NCBI RefSeq assembly: GCF_041276405.1
Contig: NZ_JBGGGT010000001.1
Coordinates: 1,790,501 to 1,854,500 of the forward strand
DNA: 64,000 nucleotides
Origin: Microvirga sp. TS319
GTDB taxonomy: Bacteria; Pseudomonadota; Alphaproteobacteria; Rhizobiales; Beijerinckiaceae
Reading direction: 5' to 3'
Made by a program: the position numbers and the translations under genes. Of this stretch, positions 19,928-28,000 are shown piece after piece (the first letter of the stretch is position 1; the number at the start of each line of letters is the position of its first letter). The notes below the pieces were generated by a model. It had not been told where the DNA came from and ran no database searches. It saw only the letters and a program-made list of their open reading frames with translations.

Positions 19928-21567
19928 GCGCTTTGTCCGGGAGTGATGTAGGGAGCGAAACGGTTGACCGCATTGAAACGGATGCGCGCTCCGACGGGAA
20001 TTTGGCCGGCGAGATCGAGATGATGGCTGGCGAGATTGGCGATGACGGGATAACCGCCAGTGAGCGGATGGTCGGCGAGGAAAAGGACCGGCTGGCCGCT
20101 GGCCGGCACCTGGATGGCCCCGCGTACGGTGGCCTCGCTCGGCAACTCGCCGTGGTTCCGGCGTTCCAGCGCCTGACCCATCAGGCGGATGCCGACGCGG
20201 CTCGACTGGGGGGTCACCGACCATTCCTGTGTCAGGAAGTTCTGCACGGCCTCGTCGGTGAACCAATCGGTACGCGGGCCCATGACCACGTCCAGTGCAA
20301 CCGTCTCGTCGCTGCTCGGCATGGCGAATGCCGGCAGTTCCGACGATACGAACGCTCCCACGGGCGCCGTCCTAATGAGGATGACGTCGCCGGAACCAAG
20401 TGCCGCCGGGCCAATCTGCGCCAGCGTATCGATCGCGGCGCTGCCGAGGACCGGCGCTATGGCGAAGCCACCGCGAAACGCGAGATAGGAGCGCATTCCG
20501 GCCGCCGGCCTGCCAAGCGAAACGACGTCACCGTCGTCGAGCGCGATGGTGCTGTGGTGCGGAGCGACAATCTTCAGTCCGCTTGCATCTGTAACGGTGA
20601 TCGATGTTTCGGCACCCGCCAGGGCCATGACGCCCTGGCCACGCATGCGAAAACTCAAACCGCCGAGTGTGATCTCAAGTGCAGCGGCATTCGCCGGATT
20701 GCCGACAAGGCGATTGGCGGCCTTTAAGCTTGCCCGGTCGACCGCGCCCGAGGCACTGATGCCTTGCCGCGCCAGACCGGGGCGGCCGAGATCCTGAAAC
20801 AACACCGGCAGACCGATGGAGAGGATTTCGATCGCGGCCGATCCCGCACTTGGCCCAGGGCAGTTTGCTGGCTTCGCTGAGACCTTCTCCGAGTCCTTGA
20901 CTTCATAGGCATGGCCGCCTGCCATGTTGCGGAAGCGCACGCGATCACCGGGCTGCAGCAGCGAGGCGGGCGTGCGATCGATCTCGAACATGGCGAGCGG
21001 CGTCGTACCGATCAACTGCCAGCCTCCGGGGCTGGCCTTCGGATAGACGCCGCTGAATTCACCGGCAAGACCTACGGCCCCCGCCGGCACCTGGGTGCGC
21101 GGCGACTTGCGGCGCGGGACATTCAGACGCGGATCGCCGCCCGAAAGATAAACGAATCCGGGCGCAAAGCCGGTAAAGGCAGCGACGTAATCGCTTTCGG
21201 TGTGCAGGCGTATGACCTCGTCGGCGCTCATGTTCAGAATGGCGGCGACTTCGGCGAGATCTTCGCCGTCGTAGCGGACGGGAATTTCAACCAGCGCGCC
21301 CGAAGCCGCCTTGCGTTCGCCGCCCGCTCGTGCCGCAACTGCGTCCACCAGGGCGTCGTCGGACAGCGTATGAGGGTCGAACGCGATGAGCAGCGTACGG
21401 GCTGCCGGAATGACTTCGCGGATGCCGGCAACCGGGTTATTCTCGAGTGCATCGAACAGCGCCAGCGCCTCTTCGAGATCAGCCAACTCGACCAGAACGC
21501 AGTCGCCACGCACCGGAAGGATGCGGATCGACATATCGCGAGATTCTGGGAGCAAGGTCGACTGCAT
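19924..21567 (-). CDS. Fused KipI-KipA (AHS1-AHS2) protein, PxpB-PxpC / carboxyltransferase-like
   Basis: 547 aa fusion of two domains normally encoded separately as pxpB and pxpC of ATP-dependent 5-oxoprolinase. The AHS1 (KipI) domain, about 12-225, has FTGFAPGFVYLSG and TPLAMFEIDRTPASLLQPGD. The AHS2 (KipA) domain, about 240-540, begins LSIGLPVLFQDLGRPG and holds ANAAALEITLGG. The same domains form the carboxyltransferase of urea carboxylase, so together with the adjacent BC-BCCP protein they could carboxylate an amide, lactam or guanidino compound. The start at 21567 lies 6 nt after the pxpA-like stop; an internal ATG at 21534 is possible. Confidence 0.9.
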   Translation of the reverse strand: MQSTLLPESRDMSIRILPVRGDCVLVELADLEEALALFDALENNPVAGIREVIPAARTLLIAFDPHTLSDDALVDAVAARAGGERKAASGALVEIPVRYDGEDLAEVAAILNMSADEVIRLHTESDYVAAFTGFAPGFVYLSGGDPRLNVPRRKSPRTQVPAGAVGLAGEFSGVYPKASPGGWQLIGTTPLAMFEIDRTPASLLQPGDRVRFRNMAGGHAYEVKDSEKVSAKPANCPGPSAGSAAIEILSIGLPVLFQDLGRPGLARQGISASGAVDRASLKAANRLVGNPANAAALEITLGGLSFRMRGQGVMALAGAETSITVTDASGLKIVAPHHSTIALDDGDVVSLGRPAAGMRSYLAFRGGFAIAPVLGSAAIDTLAQIGPAALGSGDVILIRTAPVGAFVSSELPAFAMPSSDETVALDVVMGPRTDWFTDEAVQNFLTQEWSVTPQSSRVGIRLMGQALERRNHGELPSEATVRGAIQVPASGQPVLFLADHPLTGGYPVIANLASHHLDLAGQIPVGARIRFNAVNRFAPYITPGQSA

Positions 21568-21573
21568 GAGGGC

Positions 21574-21819
21574 TCACGCGGCAGCGGTAAAAGGCAGGGC
21601 GGCGAGACCGGCCCGCTCGGGAAACGCGCACAGACGCTGAGCGATCGCCACGATGCGCTCGGCGGCCGCGCGCAGTGCCTTCAGGGTGTCGGCAGAGTCG
21701 CCGACATCAAAACCACAGGCGACGTCAGCGCTGCCGACCACGTCGAATACGGCTACATCGTCGCCCATCTTCCAGGCACCAAAACTTTTGCCCAGGTCGC
21801 CATCGAGGTCGATGCTCAT
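21574..21819 (-). pseudogene. pxpA: Truncated and degenerate PxpA (LamB/YcsF family)
   Basis: The first 81 codons read like the start of PxpA, the 5-oxoprolinase catalytic subunit (normally about 245-250 aa). SIDLDGDLGKSFG corresponds to the DLNADLGE start and SADVACGFDVGD to the NIACGFHAGD motif. The invariant histidine of that motif is aspartate here, and the later GAHPSFPD-like stretch is scrambled before a stop at 21574. About two-thirds of the protein is missing. The position, first in the operon and 6 nt before the fused AHS gene, is the usual pxpA place, so it is either a decayed gene or a repurposed short peptide. GGAGAGG precedes the ATG at 21817-21819. Confidence 0.7.
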
Positions 21820-22063
21820 CAACACATGCCCTCTCCTTCCTTGCCTGGAATCCGAGCTAGTGCTAACAAAGGCGAACAATGCTGTCTATAGTGTTGAACA
21901 AAACTTATTGAGTGTCCTACAAAGCTTTCAAAGCACATCGTTCGTACGCCACGAGGGTTTTGCACAATCAAATCCACCCCTTGGCGGCTTCGTGGGCGTC
22001 GCTTCGCTTGTTGCCGATTGCGAAGCGCATTACCCACAAGTCGAAATCCGTTCTGCAGGAGGA

Positions 22064-22798
22064 ATGAGCTTGGCCGCACGCAAACCGCAGCGAGTGGAGG
22101 GGCAATTGACCGCCTCTGCGGACATGAGGGGCGCCAGGACGTCACGCGCCTCCGAACCGCCGCAGACTCTCGCGGAAGCGGTGGCGGAGCGAGTTCGTGA
22201 ACAGGTCATATCAGGGATGCTCACGCCGGGCAGCCATCTCTCGGAACAGATGCTGTGCGACGAATTGCAGGTCTCCCGCAATACATTACGCGAAGTCTTC
22301 CGCCTTCTCACCAAAGAGGGCCTGCTGCGTCACGAGGCCAATCGCGGCGTCTTCGTCTCCATCCCCAGCATGTCGACGATCATCGACATCTACCGCGTCC
22401 GGCGCTTCATCGAATGTCCGGCTCTTGCGCAGGCACATCCCGGGCATCCGGGCGCAAAACACATGCGCGTCGCCGTGGAGGATGCCCGCCGCTGCCGCGA
22501 GGCAAGGGATTGGCTCGGCGTCGGCAGCGCCGATATTGCGTTCCACGCGGCTATCGTCGAATTGGCCGACAGTCCACGACTCTCGGCATTCTATGCGCAA
22601 ATCGCGCTGGAGCTGCGACTCGTTTTCGGTCTGCTCCGGGATCCGGAATTCTTGCACGGACCATTCATCGATCAGAATGTCGAGATTGTCGGCGCACTGG
22701 AAGCCGGGAGAGCATCAGCAGCCGCCGAGTTGCTCGAATCTTACCTGCTGAGAGCAGAGCGCTTTATTCTGGGCGCCTACACGCGCGTTGTTGCCTAG
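22064..22798 (+). CDS. GntR/FCD-family transcriptional regulator
   Basis: DNA-binding repressor or activator, 244 aa from ATG 22064. The N-terminal winged helix (about residues 35-95) contains LAEAVAERVREQVISG, a SRNTLREVFRLL recognition helix and GLLRHEANRGVFV; the C-terminal FCD ligand domain holds RRFIECPAL and IAFHAAIVELADSPRL. It is divergent from the pxpA-carboxylase-importer operon (244 bp gap), whose expression it probably controls. A perfect AGGAGG at 22057-22062 is only 1 nt from this ATG but 7 nt from the in-frame TTG at 22070, so the true start may be that TTG. Confidence 0.88.
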   Translation: MSLAARKPQRVEGQLTASADMRGARTSRASEPPQTLAEAVAERVREQVISGMLTPGSHLSEQMLCDELQVSRNTLREVFRLLTKEGLLRHEANRGVFVSIPSMSTIIDIYRVRRFIECPALAQAHPGHPGAKHMRVAVEDARRCREARDWLGVGSADIAFHAAIVELADSPRLSAFYAQIALELRLVFGLLRDPEFLHGPFIDQNVEIVGALEAGRASAAAELLESYLLRAERFILGAYTRVVA

Positions 22799-22819
22799 AA
22801 CCTTTGTTGTGAGGCGGGC

Positions 22820-22939
22820 TCATGGCCTGCGTTCCTGATAGAGTTGCCGCACTGTTCCGGGGAAACGCAGGTCGAAGCTGGCCGGGCCCACGATCTCGGC
22901 CGCCGCCCCGAACGGACCGTAGGCTCTGGCCTGTTTCAT
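22820..22939 (-). pseudogene. RHS core fragment (third copy of the tip region)
   Basis: Minus-strand bases near 22850-22925 are almost identical to the RHS core at about 25607-25670, encoding YGPFGAAAEIVGPASFDLRF. After the PG codons the match stops abruptly and 10 unrelated residues lead to a TGA. It is a relic of a displaced RHS C-terminal end, left behind when the rest was lost. Confidence 0.8.
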
Positions 22940-22940
22940 T

Positions 22941-23239
22941 CTAAGATGACTTTTGCGAACCTTCTTCCTCGGGCAAGTCATTGAGATCAGGAAATTGCTG
23001 ATAGATCGCGCATAGGATTTGCGTGTCGATCAAACCTATGAACCTTCCGAGCGCCCGTCGAAGCTCTTGCATGTCCTGTGGGGTCCAGTCTGTTTCGAGA
23101 GCCGTATGGCATGCAGCTTCCGAAGCACTTCCAACGTGAGGCATTTTGCTTCAAACGCGAAGTCTCTTTTCATGGCCATTCCCATATCCGTAGCCGAAGA
23201 TGTTTGGCAGGTTAGGAATCCAGTTGCAGCTGAGTTCAT
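22941..23239 (-). pseudogene. Possible frameshifted small immunity-like gene
   Basis: Two overlapping minus-strand frames look coding in succession: one (from 23239, inner ATG near AMKRDFAFEAKCLTLEVLRK) then, after a frame change near 23090, another ending DLNDLPEEEGSQKSS. Together they would make a protein of about 85-100 aa. The position among RHS immunity candidates and the AT-richer composition suggest a decayed immunity gene; no family is recognised. Confidence 0.35.
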
Positions 23240-23330
23240 TGAACTTTGATGGACGGAAACGTTCCTAGAGCCTGTCCCATGCCTGAGGCGTCCGTCTCCG
23301 CAAGGAGGTTATCGGGTATATCGTCATGAA

Positions 23331-23678
23331 CTAGGGTTCAAATCGAATATCTCGGAGAGTTACGGGAACAGCGTCTCTGTCGATATGCTCTTCTATGCGA
23401 TCATGAGTGATGATGATGCCGACCAGTGGGTCGCCTATCATTGTCTCTTTTGTTTCGAAGGACACCCATATCTCACGACCCTTGAAGTCTTGCAGGATTA
23501 TCTGTAGGTCAAACATGATCTCGGGCTTGTAGAGATCCCATGATGATATGAAGACCCTCTGGGCCCAATTGGATTTTTCATCCAAAACCCAATAATCGGC
23601 ATCTCCGAAAGCAGACTCGGTTCCGTATTGTGCCATGACGTTGCAGACAGCGTTGTAGAGATTTTTCCACTTCGACAT
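23331..23678 (-). CDS. Small protein of the RHS locus, immunity candidate
   Basis: 115 aa, acidic, no signal peptide or membrane segment, and more AT-rich than the flanking RHS DNA. It contains SAFGDADYWVLDEKSNWAQR and MFDLQIILQDFKGREIWVSF. I do not recognise the family. It lies 21 bp after the next candidate in the same direction, in the slot where RHS loci stack immunity genes for toxin tips they have lost. Confidence 0.6.
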   Translation of the reverse strand: MSKWKNLYNAVCNVMAQYGTESAFGDADYWVLDEKSNWAQRVFISSWDLYKPEIMFDLQIILQDFKGREIWVSFETKETMIGDPLVGIIITHDRIEEHIDRDAVPVTLRDIRFEP

Positions 23679-23699
23679 GAGAACCCGGTACCCATAGCC

Positions 23700-24086
23700 T
23701 TACAAACGCGGCATACTGGTAGTAACTAGGGCAAACTTTTTTGGATCATATGTAACGTTGGGCCGAGCTCCATCATCCCTATAAATCTGCAGCTCTTTCA
23801 TTACGCCCCTTTCCACGAACAGAATGAAATTGATAAACGGCCCTATATCTGTTGTATGAAAATCGGCCTGATATGCTGTCACTAAAGGTCCGCTATAGTC
23901 TAGGGGCCAAATCGGCGCTCCTTCGGCCGGCTGAATCATAAGAGAGCCAAATTCGTCTATTACTCTGACATGGCAAGACGATAGTTGCTCCTTTAGAAAT
24001 TCAACTTCTGGAATGGCATCAATAAGCAGTCTTTCTATGATGGCTTTTTCTAAAACGGTTGGCTGTCGTTTATCTGGAAAAGTCAT
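23700..24086 (-). CDS. Immunity candidate for the displaced RHS tip
   Basis: 128 aa soluble protein, AT-rich, with RQPTVLEKAIIERLLIDAIP near the start and VRVIDEFGSLMIQP in the middle. It resembles small proteins found beside polymorphic toxins (perhaps DUF6984, from memory and uncertain). It follows the displaced RHS tip by 75 bp on the same strand, the standard toxin-immunity order, so it probably neutralises that tip. Confidence 0.6.
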   Translation of the reverse strand: MTFPDKRQPTVLEKAIIERLLIDAIPEVEFLKEQLSSCHVRVIDEFGSLMIQPAEGAPIWPLDYSGPLVTAYQADFHTTDIGPFINFILFVERGVMKELQIYRDDGARPNVTYDPKKFALVTTSMPRL

Positions 24087-24161
24087 GGTTGTTGCCCGTG
24101 CTAAGCATCTTGTGCACCTAAGTGTTGCTGTGAACTTGTGTTCATTCAGAGAACCTTGGCG

Positions 24162-24690
24162 CTACTTATAGTAGTAAGTCCCAATATGAAGTATACCGTT
24201 AGGACGTAAATAGGCTCTGTATTCATAATTAGGTGTTCTTCCCCAGAATGGACCCCATGCGTCACCAAGGTTTGGAAGACATTGCAGAATTTCTGCACGA
24301 GCTGCCATTGGATTAGATACATGTCGATCTCCATGCCCCCAGGTTACTGTTATGCTCTGCAATCCTCTTGGATCGGTTTGTTGGAGCGGGTTTGCACCGG
24401 CATAGGCATAGAGGCTGGGCCCGTCGCGCGGGACCCTTCTGCCTTGGTCCGGCGCCGGTCGGGCCTGCAGGCCGAGTTCCTGCAACCAGGATCGGAAGTT
24501 TTCGCCGACCGTGTCGCCGGACGATGCTGGTCCTGATGGCTGCGGGTCCTGGTGCAGGTCGAGCGGGTCCGGGGTGATGTAGCGTCCGGTGCTGGGATCG
24601 TAGTGGCGGTGCCCGTTATAGGCGAGGCCGGTCTCGAGCCGGAACCACTGCCCAGGAAAACGCAGGTCGAAGCTGGCCGGGCCGGTGATC
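24162..24690 (-). pseudogene. Displaced RHS C-terminal tip (orphan toxin cassette)
   Basis: From about 24690 the minus strand repeats the end of the RHS core almost exactly (GPASFDLRFPGQWFRLETGL, then RHYDPSTGRYITPDPL and GENFRSWLQELGLQARPAP), then continues after DPRGL into a different C-terminal domain of about 65 residues (VTWGHGDRHVSNPMAARA, NLGDAWGPFWGRTPNYEYR, ending GTYYYK). It lacks the RHS N-terminus and any convincing start. The open frame can be extended upstream to 24764, into the end of the preceding immunity gene. The first DPLG motif of the main copy is DPLD here. This is the layout of a silent toxin reservoir that can replace the active tip by recombination. Confidence 0.8.
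24356..24685 (-). repeat. Direct repeat of RHS core end, orphan copy
   Basis: About 330 bp nearly identical to 25314-25645 in the same orientation. The two copies flank the first immunity gene and are substrates for homologous tip switching. Confidence 0.85.
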
Positions 24691-24700
24691 TCCAGTCCCT

Positions 24701-25108
24701 TCAACTCGATCTCTCTGATGTAATAGTAATGGAAAAATTCTTCTTGAGCTGAGCGACTACGCAAATGCCAGATGCCGGCTCCAGAACGAAAAATGATTCT
24801 TGAGAGCCTCTAAGATCAAATTTCAGTACGTCAGAGACAAAAGATGCAAGATAAGGTTTCTTTAGTAGAAGGTCGGCACTAAGGACATAAGCAGCATAAA
24901 TCACGTTTTGGATATGATCCGTTGTCAGGGACAACACCTTTATCCCTGTTATTTCAATTCGTATTGCATCGGAGAAACTGCTTGCGATGTGGAGAACGAT
25001 CCCATCGTTAGGGTTCGAGAAATCCACTCCTCTGAGTTCCATATCATGTAGATTAGGTTCAACTATTTCCCCATCAGGTGACAGCTGAAGGCCGACAAGG
25101 TCTGTCAT
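24701..25108 (-). CDS. Immunity candidate for the main RHS toxin
   Basis: 135 aa, AT-rich, no signal peptide. Contains GVDFSNPNDGIVLHIASSF and ASFVSDVLKFDLRGSQESF. The ATG at 25106-25108 has GAGAGG about 5 nt upstream and begins 10 nt after the RHS stop codon, the classic immunity-gene position. The frame can be extended to 25231 inside the RHS gene but that is unlikely to be used. No family recognised. Confidence 0.7.
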   Translation of the reverse strand: MTDLVGLQLSPDGEIVEPNLHDMELRGVDFSNPNDGIVLHIASSFSDAIRIEITGIKVLSLTTDHIQNVIYAAYVLSADLLLKKPYLASFVSDVLKFDLRGSQESFFVLEPASGICVVAQLKKNFSITITSERSS

Positions 25109-25118
25109 GTATGCCTCT

Positions 25119-27971
25119 CTAGAACCTGGGAATAGGGACTGGACCATGCCGGCCCCCTTGATCCCAAAAGTGGAGATGAAGTCTACCGGCACCGTGGTCG
25201 AAGTGATTGTCAACATCACACCCAACACCACCCCACCAATTATAAATGCGGATCTGTCCCTTTGGGTGAAAAGCTAAGCCACCGCCCGCCTGAAATCGCG
25301 GCAAGCTGATAGACTGCAGTCCGTTAGGATCGGTTTGTTGGAGCGGGTCTGAATGGACGTAGGCGTAGAGGCTGGGCCCGTCGCGCGGGACCCTGCCGCC
25401 TTGGTCCGGCGCCGGTCGGGCCTGCAGGCCGAGTTCCTGCAACCAGGATCGGAAGTTTTCGCCGACCGTGTCGCCGGACGCTGCTGGTCCTGGTGGCTGC
25501 GGGTCCTGGTGCAGGCCGAGCGGGTCCGGAGTGGTGTAGCGGCCGGTGGTGGGATCGTAGTGGCGGTGCCAGTTGTAGGCGAGGCCGGTCTCGAGCTGGA
25601 ACCACTGCCCGGGGAAACGCAGGTCGAAGCTGGCCGGGCCCACGATCTCGGCCACCGCCCCGAACGGATCGTATGTGGCGCGCCACACGATCGTGCCGGC
25701 GGTATCCGCCAGCAGCACCGGCCGCGCGAGATGGTCCGCCTGCACGAACAGCAGGACGGGATGGGCCGGATCGGCCGTACCGTCGAGCACCGCGACGGGC
25801 AGTTCGCCGAGCCAGACATATTCCTTCAGCGTGGCGCCCGAGGCGTCCGTCTCCGCGATCACGCGATCCTCCCCGTCGTAGACGAGGTGGATCGTGCCGT
25901 TCGGCACCCCGTTCATGAGCTCGCGGATCGCCAGGCGGTGGCGGCCATCATAGGTATAGCGCGCCCGCACCGGGCCGAGCCGCCCCAGCCGCACCTGCGC
26001 CAGCTGGCCGGAGCCGTCATACTCATACGCCAAGGCGGCGCCGCGATCCTCCTGCGCGAGGTTCCCGGCCCCGTCATAGGCGAAGCGGCGCTCGACCGCG
26101 CCGTCGCGGGTGATCTCTTCCAGCCGGTTCGTGCCCGGTTCATAGGCATAGGCGCGCCGCGTCAGGCCGCTTAAGTTCGTGTGTTCCTCGGCCAGTCGGT
26201 TGCCGGTGCCGTCGTAGCTCCAGGCCCAACGCTCTCCGATCCGCCCGGCCCAGGCCAGGCGCTGCGCCGGATCGTAGCGCAGGCTCAGGACGTCGTGCCC
26301 GCCCTCCCCGTCCGCCGCGATCTCGGTCAGGTTGAGCCCGTCGCCGACCGTGTAGCCCCGCTCCAGCACCCGCGACCCGTCCGGGCGCGTCACGCTCAAG
26401 GCGGCGATCCGGTACTCCCGGTCGTAGGCGCGCGCGAGCACCATGCCGTTGCCAAACACGGCCCGACGCAGCGGGCCCTCCGGGAGGTATTCCACTCCGG
26501 ACAGGAGCTCCTCCACCGGCCCGCCCGCGCTGCGCTGCAGGCCGATCGCGTTCACCCGCCCGAGCCCGTCATAGCCGTAGACGAGGCTGCGCCCGGACGG
26601 ATAGGTCAGCCGCGCAAGCCGCCCGGCCCCATCGTAGCCGGAGCTGACGGTGCTCACCGCCCCGGCGATGTCGCGCGTCTCGCGCACCAAACGCCCCTTG
26701 GCGTCATAGGCGTAGACGCTCGTGCCGGCGGCATCCGCCATGCCGGTCAGCCGGCCCCGCCCGGCATTGCCGTTCCGGCTGTCGTCGTAGCTCCAGCTCA
26801 CGAGGGAGCCGCCGGAGGAACGGCGCGTCACCAGCCGCCCCGCCGCGTCATAAGCATACACGATCTCGATCCCGCGCCCGTCGCGCTTTCGGATCACAAG
26901 CCCGCGCTCGTCGTAGTCGAACACGCTCGTGCCCCGGTCCGGCGACACCTCCTGGATCACCTCGCCGAAGCCGTTGCGCACGTAAGCCGTGGTCAGCCCG
27001 CCCGGGTCGGCATAGCTCGTCGTCTCGCCCCGGCCGTTATAGCCGTGCACCACCCGGCCACCGTCGCGCTCGAGTTCGGACAAGAGCCGCCCGAGCCCGT
27101 CATAGCCGCGCCCGATCATGTGCCCGCGCGGGTCGGTCAGGCCGGTGGGCTTGCCCGTGCGATCATAGGCGAAGGCCCAGGCCCGCGCCTCGCCGCCCAC
27201 CTGCCGAATCAGCCGCCCGAGTTCGTCGAAAGCTCCGGTTTCCTCGAACACGATGCGCCCATCCGCTCCCGCCTGCGTCCGCCGGGTGATGCCGCCGAGC
27301 GCATCGCGTTCATACGTGATGTGGTCGCCCGCATTGTTGGCGATCCCCACCAGGCGCCGGGCGCCGTCCCAGGTGAAGGTCAGGGTCCGGCCCGCAGGTT
27401 CGGACACAGTCTCGGGATCGCCGGCCGCCGTATAGGCCATGGCCCAGCGCTCCTCCTGCGGGCCCGGATCGATCACGATCCCGGTCAGCTGCCCGAGTCC
27501 GTCATAGGCATAGGCGGTCATTGTCCCGTTCGGATCGGTCACGGCGGTGGGCTGACCGCGGCTGTTCCAGGCGCTGATCCGGGTTCTCAGCCCGACCGAA
27601 TCGGTGACGGTCTCGAGCAGGCCTTCGGTCGTATAGGTATAGGTGACGGTGTCGTCCGGCCCCGGCAGCGGGCCATCCACGGAGGTCACCCGGTTGCCGA
27701 TGCCATAGGCATAGGTCCAGACCCGCCGCCGCCCGTTGGTGGGATAGGGCAGGCTGTGGCTCGTGGTGTCGGTCTGGCCCAGAGCGATGAGGCGGCCGGC
27801 GTCGTCGTAGGACAGGTCGGTGGTCAGCCCCTCCTCGACGATCCGGGTCGGCACCGGCAGCACGGGATGCCAGATATAGTTCACGCTCGTCGTCTGGGCC
27901 TGGGCCGTACCGGCGGCCGTGAGCAGCAGGCCCGCGAGCAGGCTGCGGATGATGGGCATCGGCTGGCGCAT
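25119..27971 (-). CDS. RHS-repeat protein with C-terminal toxin tip, second of two tandem exported RHS genes
   Basis: 950 aa from ATG 27971 (GAGGGG just upstream). A Sec signal peptide (RSLLAGLLLTAAGTAQAQ) is followed by some 25-30 YD/RHS repeats and the RHS core (LVYDGEDRVIAETD, HLARPVLLADTAGTIVW, HYDPTTGRYTTPDPLGL, DPLQQTDPNGL). After DPNGL come about 63 variable residues (NWWGGVGCDVDNHFDHGAG, LHLHFW) that should be the toxin; they are short for an RHS toxin and may be truncated. The two DPxGL motifs are about 65 residues apart instead of about 20. An exported RHS chain with no PAAR or VgrG partner nearby suggests delivery other than classical T6SS, which is inference. Confidence 0.88.
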   Translation of the reverse strand: MRQPMPIIRSLLAGLLLTAAGTAQAQTTSVNYIWHPVLPVPTRIVEEGLTTDLSYDDAGRLIALGQTDTTSHSLPYPTNGRRRVWTYAYGIGNRVTSVDGPLPGPDDTVTYTYTTEGLLETVTDSVGLRTRISAWNSRGQPTAVTDPNGTMTAYAYDGLGQLTGIVIDPGPQEERWAMAYTAAGDPETVSEPAGRTLTFTWDGARRLVGIANNAGDHITYERDALGGITRRTQAGADGRIVFEETGAFDELGRLIRQVGGEARAWAFAYDRTGKPTGLTDPRGHMIGRGYDGLGRLLSELERDGGRVVHGYNGRGETTSYADPGGLTTAYVRNGFGEVIQEVSPDRGTSVFDYDERGLVIRKRDGRGIEIVYAYDAAGRLVTRRSSGGSLVSWSYDDSRNGNAGRGRLTGMADAAGTSVYAYDAKGRLVRETRDIAGAVSTVSSGYDGAGRLARLTYPSGRSLVYGYDGLGRVNAIGLQRSAGGPVEELLSGVEYLPEGPLRRAVFGNGMVLARAYDREYRIAALSVTRPDGSRVLERGYTVGDGLNLTEIAADGEGGHDVLSLRYDPAQRLAWAGRIGERWAWSYDGTGNRLAEEHTNLSGLTRRAYAYEPGTNRLEEITRDGAVERRFAYDGAGNLAQEDRGAALAYEYDGSGQLAQVRLGRLGPVRARYTYDGRHRLAIRELMNGVPNGTIHLVYDGEDRVIAETDASGATLKEYVWLGELPVAVLDGTADPAHPVLLFVQADHLARPVLLADTAGTIVWRATYDPFGAVAEIVGPASFDLRFPGQWFQLETGLAYNWHRHYDPTTGRYTTPDPLGLHQDPQPPGPAASGDTVGENFRSWLQELGLQARPAPDQGGRVPRDGPSLYAYVHSDPLQQTDPNGLQSISLPRFQAGGGLAFHPKGQIRIYNWWGGVGCDVDNHFDHGAGRLHLHFWDQGGRHGPVPIPRF
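25314..25645 (-). repeat. Direct repeat of RHS core end, main copy
   Basis: Partner of the near-identical 24356-24685 segment, inside the main RHS gene; a shorter third copy lies at about 22850-22925. Confidence 0.85.
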
Positions 27972-28000
27972 GAGGGCCCCCTCGAAGGCGAGCGGTGGGT

